From Macrotrachela quadricornifera (Eukaryota; Rotifera; Eurotatoria; Philodinida; Philodinidae): a stretch of DNA of 64,000 nucleotides. Position 1 is the stretch's first letter; every line of letters begins with the position of its first letter. The DNA lies in the NCBI GenBank assembly GCA_022393335.1, contig JAJEKB010000261.1, forward strand, positions 122,820 through 186,819, read 5' to 3'. Shown here in pieces: positions 1-10,357 of the stretch. The translations under genes were made by a program, and so were the position numbers. Under the pieces are notes generated by a model. The model did not search any database, was not told the DNA's origin, and saw nothing but the letters and a program-made list of their open reading frames with translations.

Positions 1-80
1 TTGTGTGTTATAAGGAAAAGAAAATTTTATTTATGATATGTTATACATATGATGAGAAAGACCTAGTCAGGCACAAAATA

Positions 81-500
81 TTGAACACGCATTTAAACGT
101 TCAAAAAAATCATAAAGAGGGCGTGTTACGTTCACAGTCATGATTTTCGCCTATATTTGAAAAACATTCATTATTCAGCCTCTTTGTGTGTTTAAACATG
201 TTTTAGGCCAAAAATGCAAGTCAACACATAAGAAGAAGACAAAAAGTAGTCGGATTTTCTCTAGTCAAGAATCGTGATACTGATTACAAATATCATGGTC
301 GACTGAAAACAAAACACAGTCACTTCTTGTCTTCTTTTTATGTGTTTACATGCATTTCTTGGCTGAAAACACGTTTAAATACCTAAAGAAGCTAAATAAG
401 GGGCGTTTTTCACTCACAGTCGAAAATCATGACTACGAGCGTAACACGCATACTTTTTGCCGATTTTTTGGACGTATTTGGCAATTCGTGTCGAATTGAG
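81..500. repeat. Long imperfect inverted repeat (foldback/MITE-like) in SLC25A10 intron
   Basis: The left arm (about 81-250) matches the reverse complement of the right arm (about 322-500). The clearest block is GCGTGTTACG at 121 against CGTAACACGC ending at 449. It continues through a shared CAGTCATGATTTTCG-like stretch, a TTTAAAC(A/G)TGTTTT block and AACACATAA(G/A)AAGAAGACAA. The loop is about 70 bp. There are many mismatches, so the copy is old. No coding capacity and no clear target-site duplication were seen. It lies in the intron before the exon at 574, so the pre-mRNA could fold into a long hairpin. Confidence 0.7.
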
Positions 501-573
501 AAGCCTATAATAAATTTTGTAATCTATCTTCATTCAAATGAATTGTATGGTATTTTTTAAATTATCATTTCAG

Positions 574-878
574 GTGCAACAGCTACTTTATTAACAATGC
601 CACTCGATGTTATGAAAACTCGTTTGATGAATGCACCACCAGGCACATATAATTCTTTAATGGATTGTTTTAAAGATATATTAACAGTTGGTCCAAGTGG
701 ATTTTTTAAAGGATTTATACCAGCTTTTATTCGTCTTGGTAAAAAGAATCACATAAGAAAAGATTTTTAATATGAATTTATTTTTCTTATATTCTTAGGT
801 CCACATACAATTTTAATGTTTATTTTTCTCGAACAATTGAAAAAACATTTTGGTTATATAAAAGCAGATAAACAGTGA
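574..878 (+). CDS. SLC25A10: Mitochondrial dicarboxylate carrier, C-terminal exons (partial)
   Basis: Two exons, 574-738 and 799-878 (stop TGA 876-878), are joined in phase across a 60-nt intron. They encode about 81 residues, the third repeat of a mitochondrial carrier. The signature PLDVMKTRL fits the carrier motif Px[DE]xx[KR]x[KR], and the tail IRLGPHTILMFIFLEQLKK matches the dicarboxylate carrier (malate/succinate against phosphate, inner mitochondrial membrane) more closely than other SLC25 members I know. The upstream exons, with repeats 1 and 2, lie before the window or in unseen introns. The acceptor TTTCAG at 571-573 supplies phase 1. The next gene is more than 5 kb away. Family membership is certain; the SLC25A10 assignment is likely. 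Confidence 0.88.
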
Positions 879-3800
879 TTAATTTATTTCCAATATAACA
901 AAACCAGTGAATGTATATGCAAACAAAAAGATCTGTTTAATATCCAAGCGAACAAAATTTTTTTTTTATTTCTTTTTCTTTTAGTACTAGTAATTTTTTT
1001 CGTATCTGAGTAAAGCATCTATTTTATTTTTATATACAACATGCACAACGTTTGTGTATGATTGTATTTTCCATATTTTTTTATTTCAAATTGAATTTCA
1101 CAATTAGATAAAAATATCTATCGATATTATGATATAGTAGAATAATTATTATTTGGATTGTGATAATTTATTCTTCAACTCATATTTTACATTAAGCAAA
1201 TGATTAGATAGTCTTAAATACATTTTATTCATTTTTGAAAAATGGAAATGGATGTTTTACTTAGTTTTAAAGAAATAGCATAGGTTGATAAAATATTTAT
1301 TATTAAAGCAAAAATTAAATGAATAAATACATATCACATATAAATATCAACAGAGAAATTTGATTATAAAAATCTTTTTTTTTGTCTAAACAATTATATT
1401 TGTTACATTTTTCTTTTTGATCATGATTATTAGGTACAAAAAAACTATCATCATTTTTTTTTTAATAGATTTTCAATTCACTCTTAACAGATATACTTTA
1501 TAATCTATCACATTAAGTTGTTGATCTATGGAGTTTTTTCTAAATATAGGTTATCAAAGTCTATTGCCTTGTTGAAAATCAATCCTACTTGATAAATAAT
1601 TTTGTATTTTTACCTCTTTAGACGCAAAAAAGAAATTTAATCAAGGTTATTGCAAAGTTTTTTAAGGGCGCAACTCAGGCGTCTTATTTAATAATCTATT
1701 TAATTAAAATACTCTTAATAATCATTTTAAGAAGATTACAAATATATAGGAACGAAGAAAGATGACCTAATAAACATAAATGGCAGATTAATATTGGTCA
1801 CGGGATGATTATCTATTTAGAAAATAGTAGTGTTAAACTTGAAATATGAATTCAATTGTTGAATATCTATAGAAAAAAATCTTTAAATATGAAGATATTT
1901 TTTTTAATTTCATTTGGATCCTTCGAGAAAAGACCTTGTGTGCCTCTGTTCTCAGCCATATCTTCAGAGAATATCAATATTTGAATACTTTTCCTTCAGT
2001 TATTCAATGATCTAATTTAACTTTCAGATTTAGCATATATGATCTGCTTCATATTGATATTTTTTTATCAAAATTAATGCAGTTCCTGTAAAACATTTAA
2101 TTCTATCAATATAATAGAAAAATATTTTACAATGCCGTCGGATTATTATTTAATTTAATGCAACAAAAAAGAATTTGACATTCGAACTATTCATTTTCTT
2201 GGCGCGCCAATCTTTTTCCTATATATACAATTTAGATCATTTTTTCAATTCTCAACTAATCGAATTAGTGAAAAACTTTCCAGTTATCACAAGATATTGT
2301 ATCTTCAACACTACTTTCATCTAAGTCGTCACTAGACTATAAACGATTCAAAACTACGAATGGTTTGCCAGAAAGTAGCAATTCAGTAAAATTGAACAAC
2401 AGAGAAGTAGCGCAATGAATTTGAAAAATTGATAGTAGGGATACATCTTGCTAACGAATATAAGCCATCTTCCTCAATTATGTTACGAGTTATAGGTAGA
2501 AAAAACAAATGTTCAAATATATGAATATATGAGAGTGCTGAAATATTCAAAAGAACAGCAGCAATGTACTCAAAGAAGATATGATCAAATGACTGGTGAA
2601 AAATATTTTTCGTTGAAAAATGTTGATATACATAGTAACACATATTATTATGTACATAACAAGTCTACAACACGATTAAATGTAAAGTGTAAGAAAAAAA
2701 CTTAAATATGGATTCAAGATTATGGTATACTCAGTTTTATCATCAAAAAATGCTTCTGAATTATATACTCATGAAATCAAAAATATGATTGATGATGATG
2801 TTAACTTTAATTAATCTGTTCAATCAAAAGAAGTTTTGGATTATATAGAATTAGAATCTTTATCATATGTATCTAAGATTATTAATCTCCTCAATATATC
2901 ATGAAGTCACAAAATTATTGCTGTTTATCATGATATATGTACATAAAATAGTTCTATTAGATAATGTTTCATCGAAATATTTTCGATTATGTATGTAAGT
3001 CAAAGAAGATAAAGATAAATTCTTTTCTTTTTCCACAAACCATAAATATGATCCATATATAATTAGTTAACTCATCAAGATTAAAATTCATAAACTAACT
3101 CGAAGCAACAATAACATAAATAGATAATTTTATAATATGTTGATTTATGTTTCAATAAAGTTTAGATTAGATATAATATATAATACATCGAATTAAATGT
3201 AGTTATTTAGAAGGTATTTGCATTATTTCTTATTGGAATTGACGCTGGTAAGATCCTATCTATTAGAACTATTCGATTCTCTTGACATCTTTTTAAAACA
3301 ATTATTTTTAGTTGTAGTGTAAAAATAATCAATGATAAAGTCAATTTTATCATTGATAGACTAAATGAAAACTATTTATTAAATAAAAGAAGAGGATGTT
3401 CTTCACTTGTTATATATAAAAAAAAATATTGTTCTTCGTAAGTAAATGAACGATAATAATAAAAGAGGATTTCCATAAGCATTAAATAAAAGCCAAAGTA
3501 TACTTCGAAGATTTGCACATGATACATAACAATAATGTTCTTTGAGTAAAAGGACACCATTATGCCAAAAAAGAACTGAACATAAAAGAATATAAATTAG
3601 TATCAATTCAATTGAAGAAATTATTATGTAAAGATGTATATTTTAAATATATGATACGACAAAAAAGAAAGAAAAACCTAAAAATATAATTAGAGATGAG
3701 AAAGATGAAAATATATTTTAATAAATAATTACTTAATTCACAAAACCTCAATACAAAGTACTGAGAAAAACTGAAAAACATATTTAAGAAATATACATCA

Positions 3801-5004
3801 AGATGAATTGAAATTGTAGTTATACAGACTTGCTAACAATGTTTCAACTTTAAATAAAACTAATAGTACCGTATAGAAGAAAATTAGCAAATTGATATTA
3901 GAACATAAAATAACAGTTACTCTATCAATCTTCTTTCATACGATTAGAATGAAAACGATACATAATAACAACTAAAATCACAAATGATATCAAATATGTT
4001 AATATACCACTAGCAGATGAAATCAAACTGCGATGAAATCTGTTGTTTATATGAATATTTACTGAATTGGCTGGCAGTATTCAGACAAAAAAATCTTTTA
4101 AATAAAAACTTTGAAATGAATACTTTATATGAAGCATTATAGAATAAAAGAAAATTATTCCAAGTTAAAATTAGTCCTGTTCGATTGTAGTAAAGGAAAA
4201 AGCACTGCATTTTTTTTTAATTTTCTATAAGTTTCAAGTCAGAAAAATCAATTGAGATCTTTTCATTGAAGAACAGATTTTTGTGGATTCAAAAGATTTA
4301 TTGTTTATAATAAAAACATTTTATTTTTATGGATATATATCAGGAATTTTTAGCCAAGATGATTTGTGAATTTTGCCATGAATAAAATGAGATTATAATA
4401 TATTATTCAATAAGTGAATCTTTTACTTTTTATTAAATAAATTTGAAACAAATGTTCATTCTAGTATTATTGAATAATGTGTAAATAATTGTCAGAAAAG
4501 ATTTGTTTACTTTCATGTATTATTCTAGGTTATTTAGTTGATAGTTATTAATGAATTTTTTTCATTTTCTTCTAAACAATAGGAATTACGAAAATAAAAT
4601 GAACTTATTGAAAAATTTAAAACAGTAAGTGGTCAATATTTAATTATAATAACTCTAGCGTCAGCCATTCTCCACATCTCATTATTACAAGAGTTATAGA
4701 ATTGATATCTGATTGTTGGCATAGAGATACATCTTGAAGTAAAAATAAAAAAGTTGATTAGATATTTATATTGTAAATAGAAAAGATTCAATGCCGAAAT
4801 ACCAAGATTATTGATTTTGTGTTAAAAAGATTCCTTGTCTTGAAGGTTGTGCTACCATTCATGTAGGAAGTATGTTATGTATTAGTATATTTTTGGCGTT
4901 ACAAGTTTTTCATTTTGGAACGATTTACACATTTATTGTAGTACGTATCAAGGAAGTTATCATCAATCTGAAGGTAATATTTCCGATCAACTTCTTATTT
5001 TGAA
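879..5004. other. Gene-poor, AT-rich stretch with decayed coding remnants
   Basis: No intact gene was found. The composition is strongly AT-rich with many short poly-A/T runs. Short protein-like stretches broken by stops occur, the best at 2722-2904 and upstream of 5005. The longest open frames (for example minus 2383-2643) have no recognisable domain, and I do not call them genes. The 3' UTR and poly(A) site of the carrier gene should lie in the first few hundred bases. Confidence 0.5.
2722..2904 (+). pseudogene. Broken coding remnant, unknown origin
   Basis: From an ATG at 2722 one frame reads for 60 codons with coding-like composition (VYSVLSSKNASELYTHEIKN, then after a stop SVQSKEVLDYIELESLSYVS). 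It has a single internal TAA at 2812-2814 and ends in TGA. There are no introns and no recognised family. It may be a decayed exon or chance, so confidence is low. Confidence 0.25.
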
Positions 5005-5153
5005 TACTATACGAGCCATTATTTGAAACCCAGTGAATATAATCGTTTTCAAGTAGTATGTTTTGAATCTTTGCCTGATCTTGATCAATAAAAATATTTT
5101 GATATGAGTAATGTAGGTTATGTTTACACTATTGATGTACAAGACACAACACA
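5005..5153 (+). pseudogene. Truncated coding remnant disrupted by mariner-like insertion
   Basis: One frame reads HYLKPSEYNRFQVVCFESLP, then one in-frame stop, then MSNVGYVYTIDVQDTTH. It runs straight into the TA target at 5154-5155, where a mariner-like terminal repeat begins. Related but frame-shifted protein-like pieces occur upstream from about 4840. I do not recognise the family. The break at the TA suggests the transposon landed in a coding or recently coding sequence. Confidence 0.3.
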
Positions 5154-5155
5154 TA

Positions 5156-5753
5156 CAGGGGTGGCCCAAAAGTAAACGGACAGTCTTTCGTTGCGGATAA
5201 CTCTTGCTACGTTTATTTAAATAAAGCTTTTTTGCATCTTTTTATCATAATCATATACTACGTATATATATATGTGGTTGATTCGTTGTCACTTCTTATC
5301 CGTATGCTCTTTTTAGCATGTATTATATTCTTCATATTTTCTTTCTTTTTGCTCTGAGCTTCTCTCCTATTTCAATCCATTCCTTTCAATGCGTGTGAAA
5401 CATTGATGAGTGGAAAGATACGAAAGAGAGGGAAATATTTTAAACGAATGAATGAGAAGCATACTTATGTCTCCATTTTGTTTTTTTTTGTTCTTTTTTG
5501 CATTAGTATGTTGGCTGTGTTTGACGAAGGGAATAAAGCTAATACTCCTATCTAGTGTTTTCTATTTCCGATTTAGATAGTTCATTATCTTAAGTTACAT
5601 TTGCTGATGCTCAAAGATGTTGAACATAAGTTAACTATGGAACAACGAGTATTTGTCATAAAAACCTCTTATCGAAGCAACAAGAAGAGTGAGACATATC
5701 ATCTTTTCGATGAACAACTTAATCATCGAATTAAAGATGGCATTAATATTTAA
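5156..5753 (+). mobile_element. Tc1/mariner-like element, left end and N-terminal transposase remnant
   Basis: Immediately after a TA dinucleotide (5154-5155) the sequence CAGGGGTGGCCCAAAAGT followed by AAACGGACA has the form of a Tc1/mariner terminal inverted repeat. At 5637-5753 is a 38-codon open frame starting MEQRVFVIKTSYRSNKKSET. This resembles the helix-turn-helix N-terminus of Tc3/mariner-type transposases (consensus-like EQR.F.VK.YY). It stops at TAA before any DDE catalytic region. No matching right-hand terminal repeat was found before the assembly gap at 6667, so the right boundary is unknown and the copy is dead. The domain call rests on short similarity. Confidence 0.5.
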
Positions 5754-6666
5754 TAATAAAGACTGTTCTTTTCGTTTTTATGAAGAAAGATTAAATAATC
5801 GACTTGGTTTTATTGTTTGCATTAGATGCGAACGGCAATAAAGCTTTTGGATATCACTGTCCTTCATCAGCATGTGCTACGGCGAATAGTGTCTCTGAAT
5901 GAACTGACTGAATAAAAGTTAGATATACAATTTGTTTTTTGTTTGTTCTCGTTAGAATGTATGAGTTGGCATCAGTATGTATGGGCTATCAGGTTCTTTT
6001 TTATGAGTAAGATGATGTTATGATATATATATGTATTCATTCTATATAACTTCTTTTATTCTGATCTCAACAGAACTAAGTTAGATGTGCACTTTTCCGA
6101 TCGGTCCAAATGGATTGTTTTTTTTCGCTCTGTATATATATGTAATAATAGATGTTTTCTCTTTTGTGTTTTTTTTTCTATTACGTTCTTTTGTATTCTG
6201 TCTTCTCTCCCGAGACTCCGAAATATACATACATGGCGTTTTCAAATGTAACTTCTTATTTTACATATAGCTAATAATAGGTCTGTGTCTATTTAACATT
6301 AGGTAAATGATTTACGATGTATTTATATTTTTTTATTCAGTTCATAATAAAAGAGTAATTAATTCTTTTTATATTGTAGATTTATTGTATCACTTTATTA
6401 TTGAAGATTTTGACTTATCGTTTGAAATTTGATTTACATTTAGTAATTTGAAAGTTGTGTTAAAAAAAGTAGCTTTGAATATTAGGTTCTCGTTTAGGTA
6501 GACTTTGAAAATTAATCTAAAAATTTGTATTGTGATATTCAATTTACATCAAGCTATTGGTATGTACAGTTTAAGAAATATATTTTGAATATTGTTTGAT
6601 TCTTTTAGTGTCATTTGAGGGTGAGGGTGTTTTACTCTATAGAGTCTACTTTAAGTGCTGTTTTTT
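5754..6666. other. Non-coding stretch to assembly gap
   Basis: No gene was recognised. It is T-rich sequence, possibly including further decayed transposon body. The last bases before the gap (6601-6666) do not continue the GAS8 reading frame that enters the gap from the right. Confidence 0.4.
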
Positions 6667-6676
6667 NNNNNNNNNN
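6667..6676. other. Assembly gap (10 N)
   Basis: Ten N bases break GAS8 exon 10. The missing end of that gene (about 50 residues by comparison with vertebrate GAS8) is not found on the left side, so the true gap is longer than 10 bp or the join is wrong. Confidence 0.98.
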
Positions 6677-9600
6677 ACACGAGCCAATTCATATTGTAAA
6701 TCACGAATCTATTTTGAAAAAAAAAATCGAATTTCAATTTTAAATATAATCAAAATAGAAATATGTAATACTATCGAAACTTTTTAAAGTATCCTTGTCA
6801 ATATTACATATTGAATAACGAGCTCATACTTTCTTTTGATTTATTCTTATGTGGAAGATAAGCAAACATATTTTTTTGTACAGATTAGGTTATGTAATCG
6901 ATAAGATTCATATTTGCTTAGACTTAAAAGAGTGTAACAAGTGGATATTAACGAATGATGCATAAAGATAACGGTAATCATACGAGGGAAGGGTTCGAAC
7001 TGTCAAATCGCTTTTGAGCCGAGACTATATGCGTTACATAGATCCAATTGAGTTATGAATAATCTGAAAAAAGTTTGGACCACTAGCCTATTGCTACAAA
7101 AATATTGTACTTTTACAGTATTCTTTAAAAATGAATGCCGTGGTCTCCCTCAGAGACACCAGGGAAATTGATTTCCGGATTTCGACTTGAAACTTTGGTT
7201 AGAGACAGATCTTAATCAGAATAGTTTATTGTGAATATTTTTAAGATTTTTTCATTTGATTTTATCCTAAAATAAGAACATCAAGTCTGCCAGTTTATAG
7301 AGACAAGCTATTCATAAGTGTAACCTAGGATGGGAAAGGCGAAAAAATCTGAAATAGACACAGTAAACTATTCTCATTGAAGTTTGCCTCCATCCAAAGT
7401 TTCAAGTCGAAATTCGAAACCCAGTTTTTGTGGTATTCCCGAGGGTAACTACATCATTCATTTAAAAACACTGTAAAAATGTTATATCTTCGTAGCAATA
7501 AGCTAGCGGTCCAAATTTTTTTCAGAGTATTTGTAACTCATTTGAATCTACATAACGCACATAGTCTCAGCTCAAAAGCGATTTGACAGTTGGTATCCTT
7601 TTCTCGTTAGAATTTTGTGAATACCTCTCTCAAATTTTGATACTTTTGCTTAACTTATTTTTAAAGACAGCCCGTGAAATTTTCTGCAAAATCTAATAAA
7701 AAGAGCTTTTTAAAAGCATAGTTAGAAAATGAATAAAGAAGAGCAAACAAAATATTTTGTTCGGATAGATTTCCGATATGGCAAAAAAGTATTTCCTCAA
7801 TTAAGAGAACTTTTCACAGACTATTCTTTAAAAATTCATCTTAAACATTCTCATTTCAAATATTTTAAAAGACTTACTGATGTATTCTTCGCATCAAGTA
7901 CTTCCTAGAATATAGTAAAAAAATTTGTTTAAAGTTTGCCAAGGAAAAAAAAAGATCGATCTCTATTTACTTCAAGTTTTCGTGTAACAACTGAAAGTGA
8001 TGCTGGATCAAGATTTGATGCTGATAATACTTCATTTAATTGAGCTTCTTTCTTTTCAAGACTATCCGCTAATGTACTTAATTTCTTTTCTAATAATAAA
8101 TTCTTTAAACTACTCTTTTGTTGTACTTCATTGATAGCTTTAACAAATTTATTATAAAGATCATCACGTTCTTTTTGAATCTAAAATAAATAAAAAATAT
8201 TCTAAAAAATTTCAAAAGAAAAAGAAAATAAATTTGACATACAATTTCAAATCGTTGTAATAAAACTTCATATTCCCATTTAGAATTTTTTAATTCACTT
8301 TCACAATTTTTTAATTGAGTTTTTTTACTCTAAATATTAATTTAATATATTTTATAGAAAAAGAAGTTTTTCTTTAAGATAATTTATACTTCATATAAAG
8401 TTTTCATTTTTTCATAATTTTCAGCACGTCGTCTTAATTCTTCCATTTCTTTTCTTGCAGCTTCAAGTGGTTCACGCATTTTACGATTTTCACTTTCAAG
8501 TTCTGCCATACGTTTTTCTAAACGTTCTTCTTCTTTCTTTTTATTTTCAATTTCATTCTAAAATAAAAAAAATAAAATTATTAATTATAAGAAGAATTAA
8601 TTATTATTTTATTATTACTTTAAGTGTATTTATTAGATTAAGATTATTTAATGTAATATCATTATAATAATTTTTAATATCACTAAACGCTTTTTCATGA
8701 TTACGTAAAAGATCATTAATTTGTTGATTTTTTCGTTCTTCTATTTCATGTATTTCAGTTTTACGACGTAATTCCATTTCTTCACGTAAATCATTTAATT
8801 TTTTCTCATATTTTTCTTCAATTTCATGAGCTTGTCGAAGAAAATCATCACGTAATTTTGATATATATGATTCATTTGTCTAAAAAAAATATTTTTTTTT
8901 TATTTTTCAAAAAAATAAAAATAAAACAAACCTTTTTTAAATTTCGTACAACTTCTTGTTGAGCTAATTCTTGATCTTTCATTTGAACTTTAAGTTCACG
9001 TTTTTCCTTCCACATTGTATTTTCAGAATCATTATGAGTTTCTTGAGCTACTTTTAATTCAGCAATTGTTTCAGCTTTTAATTCAGCAATATTATTTTGT
9101 TGTTCATATAATAAATGTTTCACTTTTTGTTTATAAACCTTTATGTAAAAACAATTTTTATAGAAAATATACTAAATCCCAAAACTGTTTTAAATATATA
9201 ATGAAAAAAGATAAAAACAAAACTAACAAAATATATCACAAGATGTAGCATAAAAAGCTCTACAATTAATGTAAGACTACCTATTTTATAGTTGCATTTT
9301 TCGCTTTCAAAATGGACAAAATTTTTTATTTTATCGTAGATACATAGTAAAATAGTATAGCTTACTATAAGATCTAAATATACTTTTCAGTTTACTGTTT
9401 CTTCGTTATAATCATCTTTCGAATTCAAAATTTTTTTGATACATTAAAATATTAAAATGGGACGTACTTTTATTTCAGCTTGATGTTGTTCTTCTGCATC
9501 TTCTAATTCTCGATCTTTATTACGTAATTCAGCTTTTTTTTCTTCTAATTGTCGTTTTGTTATTTCCCAAAATGTACTTATACGATCACGTTCAAGTTGA

Positions 9601-9930
9601 AAATAATTTCGTTCTTCACGTTCGCGATCAAGTTCTTCACGTATACGACCTAAATGTTCTTCTAACTCTTCTTTGGTCATCTAAATTATAATAAATATAT
9701 ATATATATATCGATTAATCGAATAAAATAAGATTTACTTCAGCAGCTGGTCGACCATCGATGATAGTCGGTGCTTTAGGTGATTTCTTCTTTTTGCCACC
9801 TTTCTTTTTTCCCGGCTAAAAAAATATTTAAATACATTCATAAAATCTTTCAATATTGATAAGAAATAATAAATCTTTTATTTTATTTTATAATTAAAAA
9901 ATTTTTGAAAAAAAACAAACCACATACCAT
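6677..9930 (-). CDS. GAS8: Dynein regulatory complex subunit 4 / growth-arrest-specific 8, 3' end lost in gap
   Basis: A coiled-coil subunit of the nexin-dynein regulatory complex of motile cilia that ties outer doublet microtubules together. Exons (complement): 9928-9930 (ATG only), 9738-9815, 9468-9680, 8932-9138, 8619-8879, 8390-8557, 8243-8329, 7971-8180, a 27-nt microexon 7878-7904, and 6677-6708 running into the N gap. All junctions stay in phase, and about 428 residues are visible against 478 in human. Diagnostic stretches are [17 protein letters not shown] and [20 protein letters not shown] (exon 3), [14 protein letters not shown] (exon 5), [17 protein letters not shown] (exon 8), EVLDAKNTS (microexon) and [11 protein letters not shown] (exon 10). 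The basic start ([11 protein letters not shown]) is typical. The intron at 6709-7877 holds a foldback repeat. The C-terminal part is missing from the window. Confidence 0.93.
6981..7608. repeat. Long foldback inverted repeat in GAS8 intron 9
   Basis: The left arm (about 6981-7275) and the reverse complement of the right arm (about 7325-7608) share TGTCAAATCGCTTTTGAGC, GAGACTAT(A/G)TGCGTTA, TTTGGACC(A/G)CTAGC, CTATTGCTAC-like blocks and ATTTCGACTTGAAACTTTGG. By eye they are roughly 80 percent alike over nearly 280 bp, with a loop of about 50 bp. There is no open frame, so this looks like a non-autonomous foldback element or an inverted duplication. No sequence resemblance to the other two foldbacks in the window was noticed. 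Confidence 0.8.
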
Positions 9931-10019
9931 ATCTGCGATTTGAAGTAGAAATTGAAATTATTAAAAAGAAATCTTTTGTTATAGTCAATATGAAAATGTA
10001 TAGTTCATTGATATTATTT

Positions 10020-10031
10020 GTCTCTAGCAAC
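10020..10031 (-). promoter_or_regulatory. Candidate RFX X-box upstream of GAS8
   Basis: The plus strand reads GTCTCTAGCAAC; the minus strand reads GTTGCTAGAGAC. One half-site (AGCAAC / GTTGCT) is a perfect X-box half (RGYAAC) and the other is imperfect. It lies about 90 bp upstream of the GAS8 ATG, the range where RFX sites of cilium genes usually sit. A chance match is possible. Confidence 0.4.
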
Positions 10032-10357
10032 ATCCTCTCTTTTCTCGTTTGTACCACTAGAGGTCATTAAATATCGTAAACAAAAATATGATTGGTTAAA
10101 AGATTTACTCTATGAAATTCATTCATTACAATTTAGTCTTATTATTATTTCTTCTTTCGAATAAATACTATCTATTAATATATTAATATCATTTAGATAA
10201 ATTTTTTTATTCGTTTAGTATAGAGAATATGTTTATTAAGTGTTTGTTGTTCTTGTAAATATTGTTGTCGTGCAATAAATGTGAATAATGTCGTAGTTGA
10301 TTGATAATTTTGATTCACTTTTTATTATTTTTTTTAGAAAAATTATTTAATTATATT

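Noticed and set aside
2383..2643. 86-codon minus-strand frame
   Set aside because: Hydrophobic, no family recognised, no splice sites or neighbours to support it.
6596..6787. Plus-strand open frame crossing the N run
   Set aside because: It spans the assembly gap and overlaps GAS8 exon 10 on the other strand; an artefact.
6988..7000. GGGTTCGAAC resembling a tRNA B-box
   Set aside because: No matching A-box or cloverleaf; it lies in the end of the foldback repeat arm.
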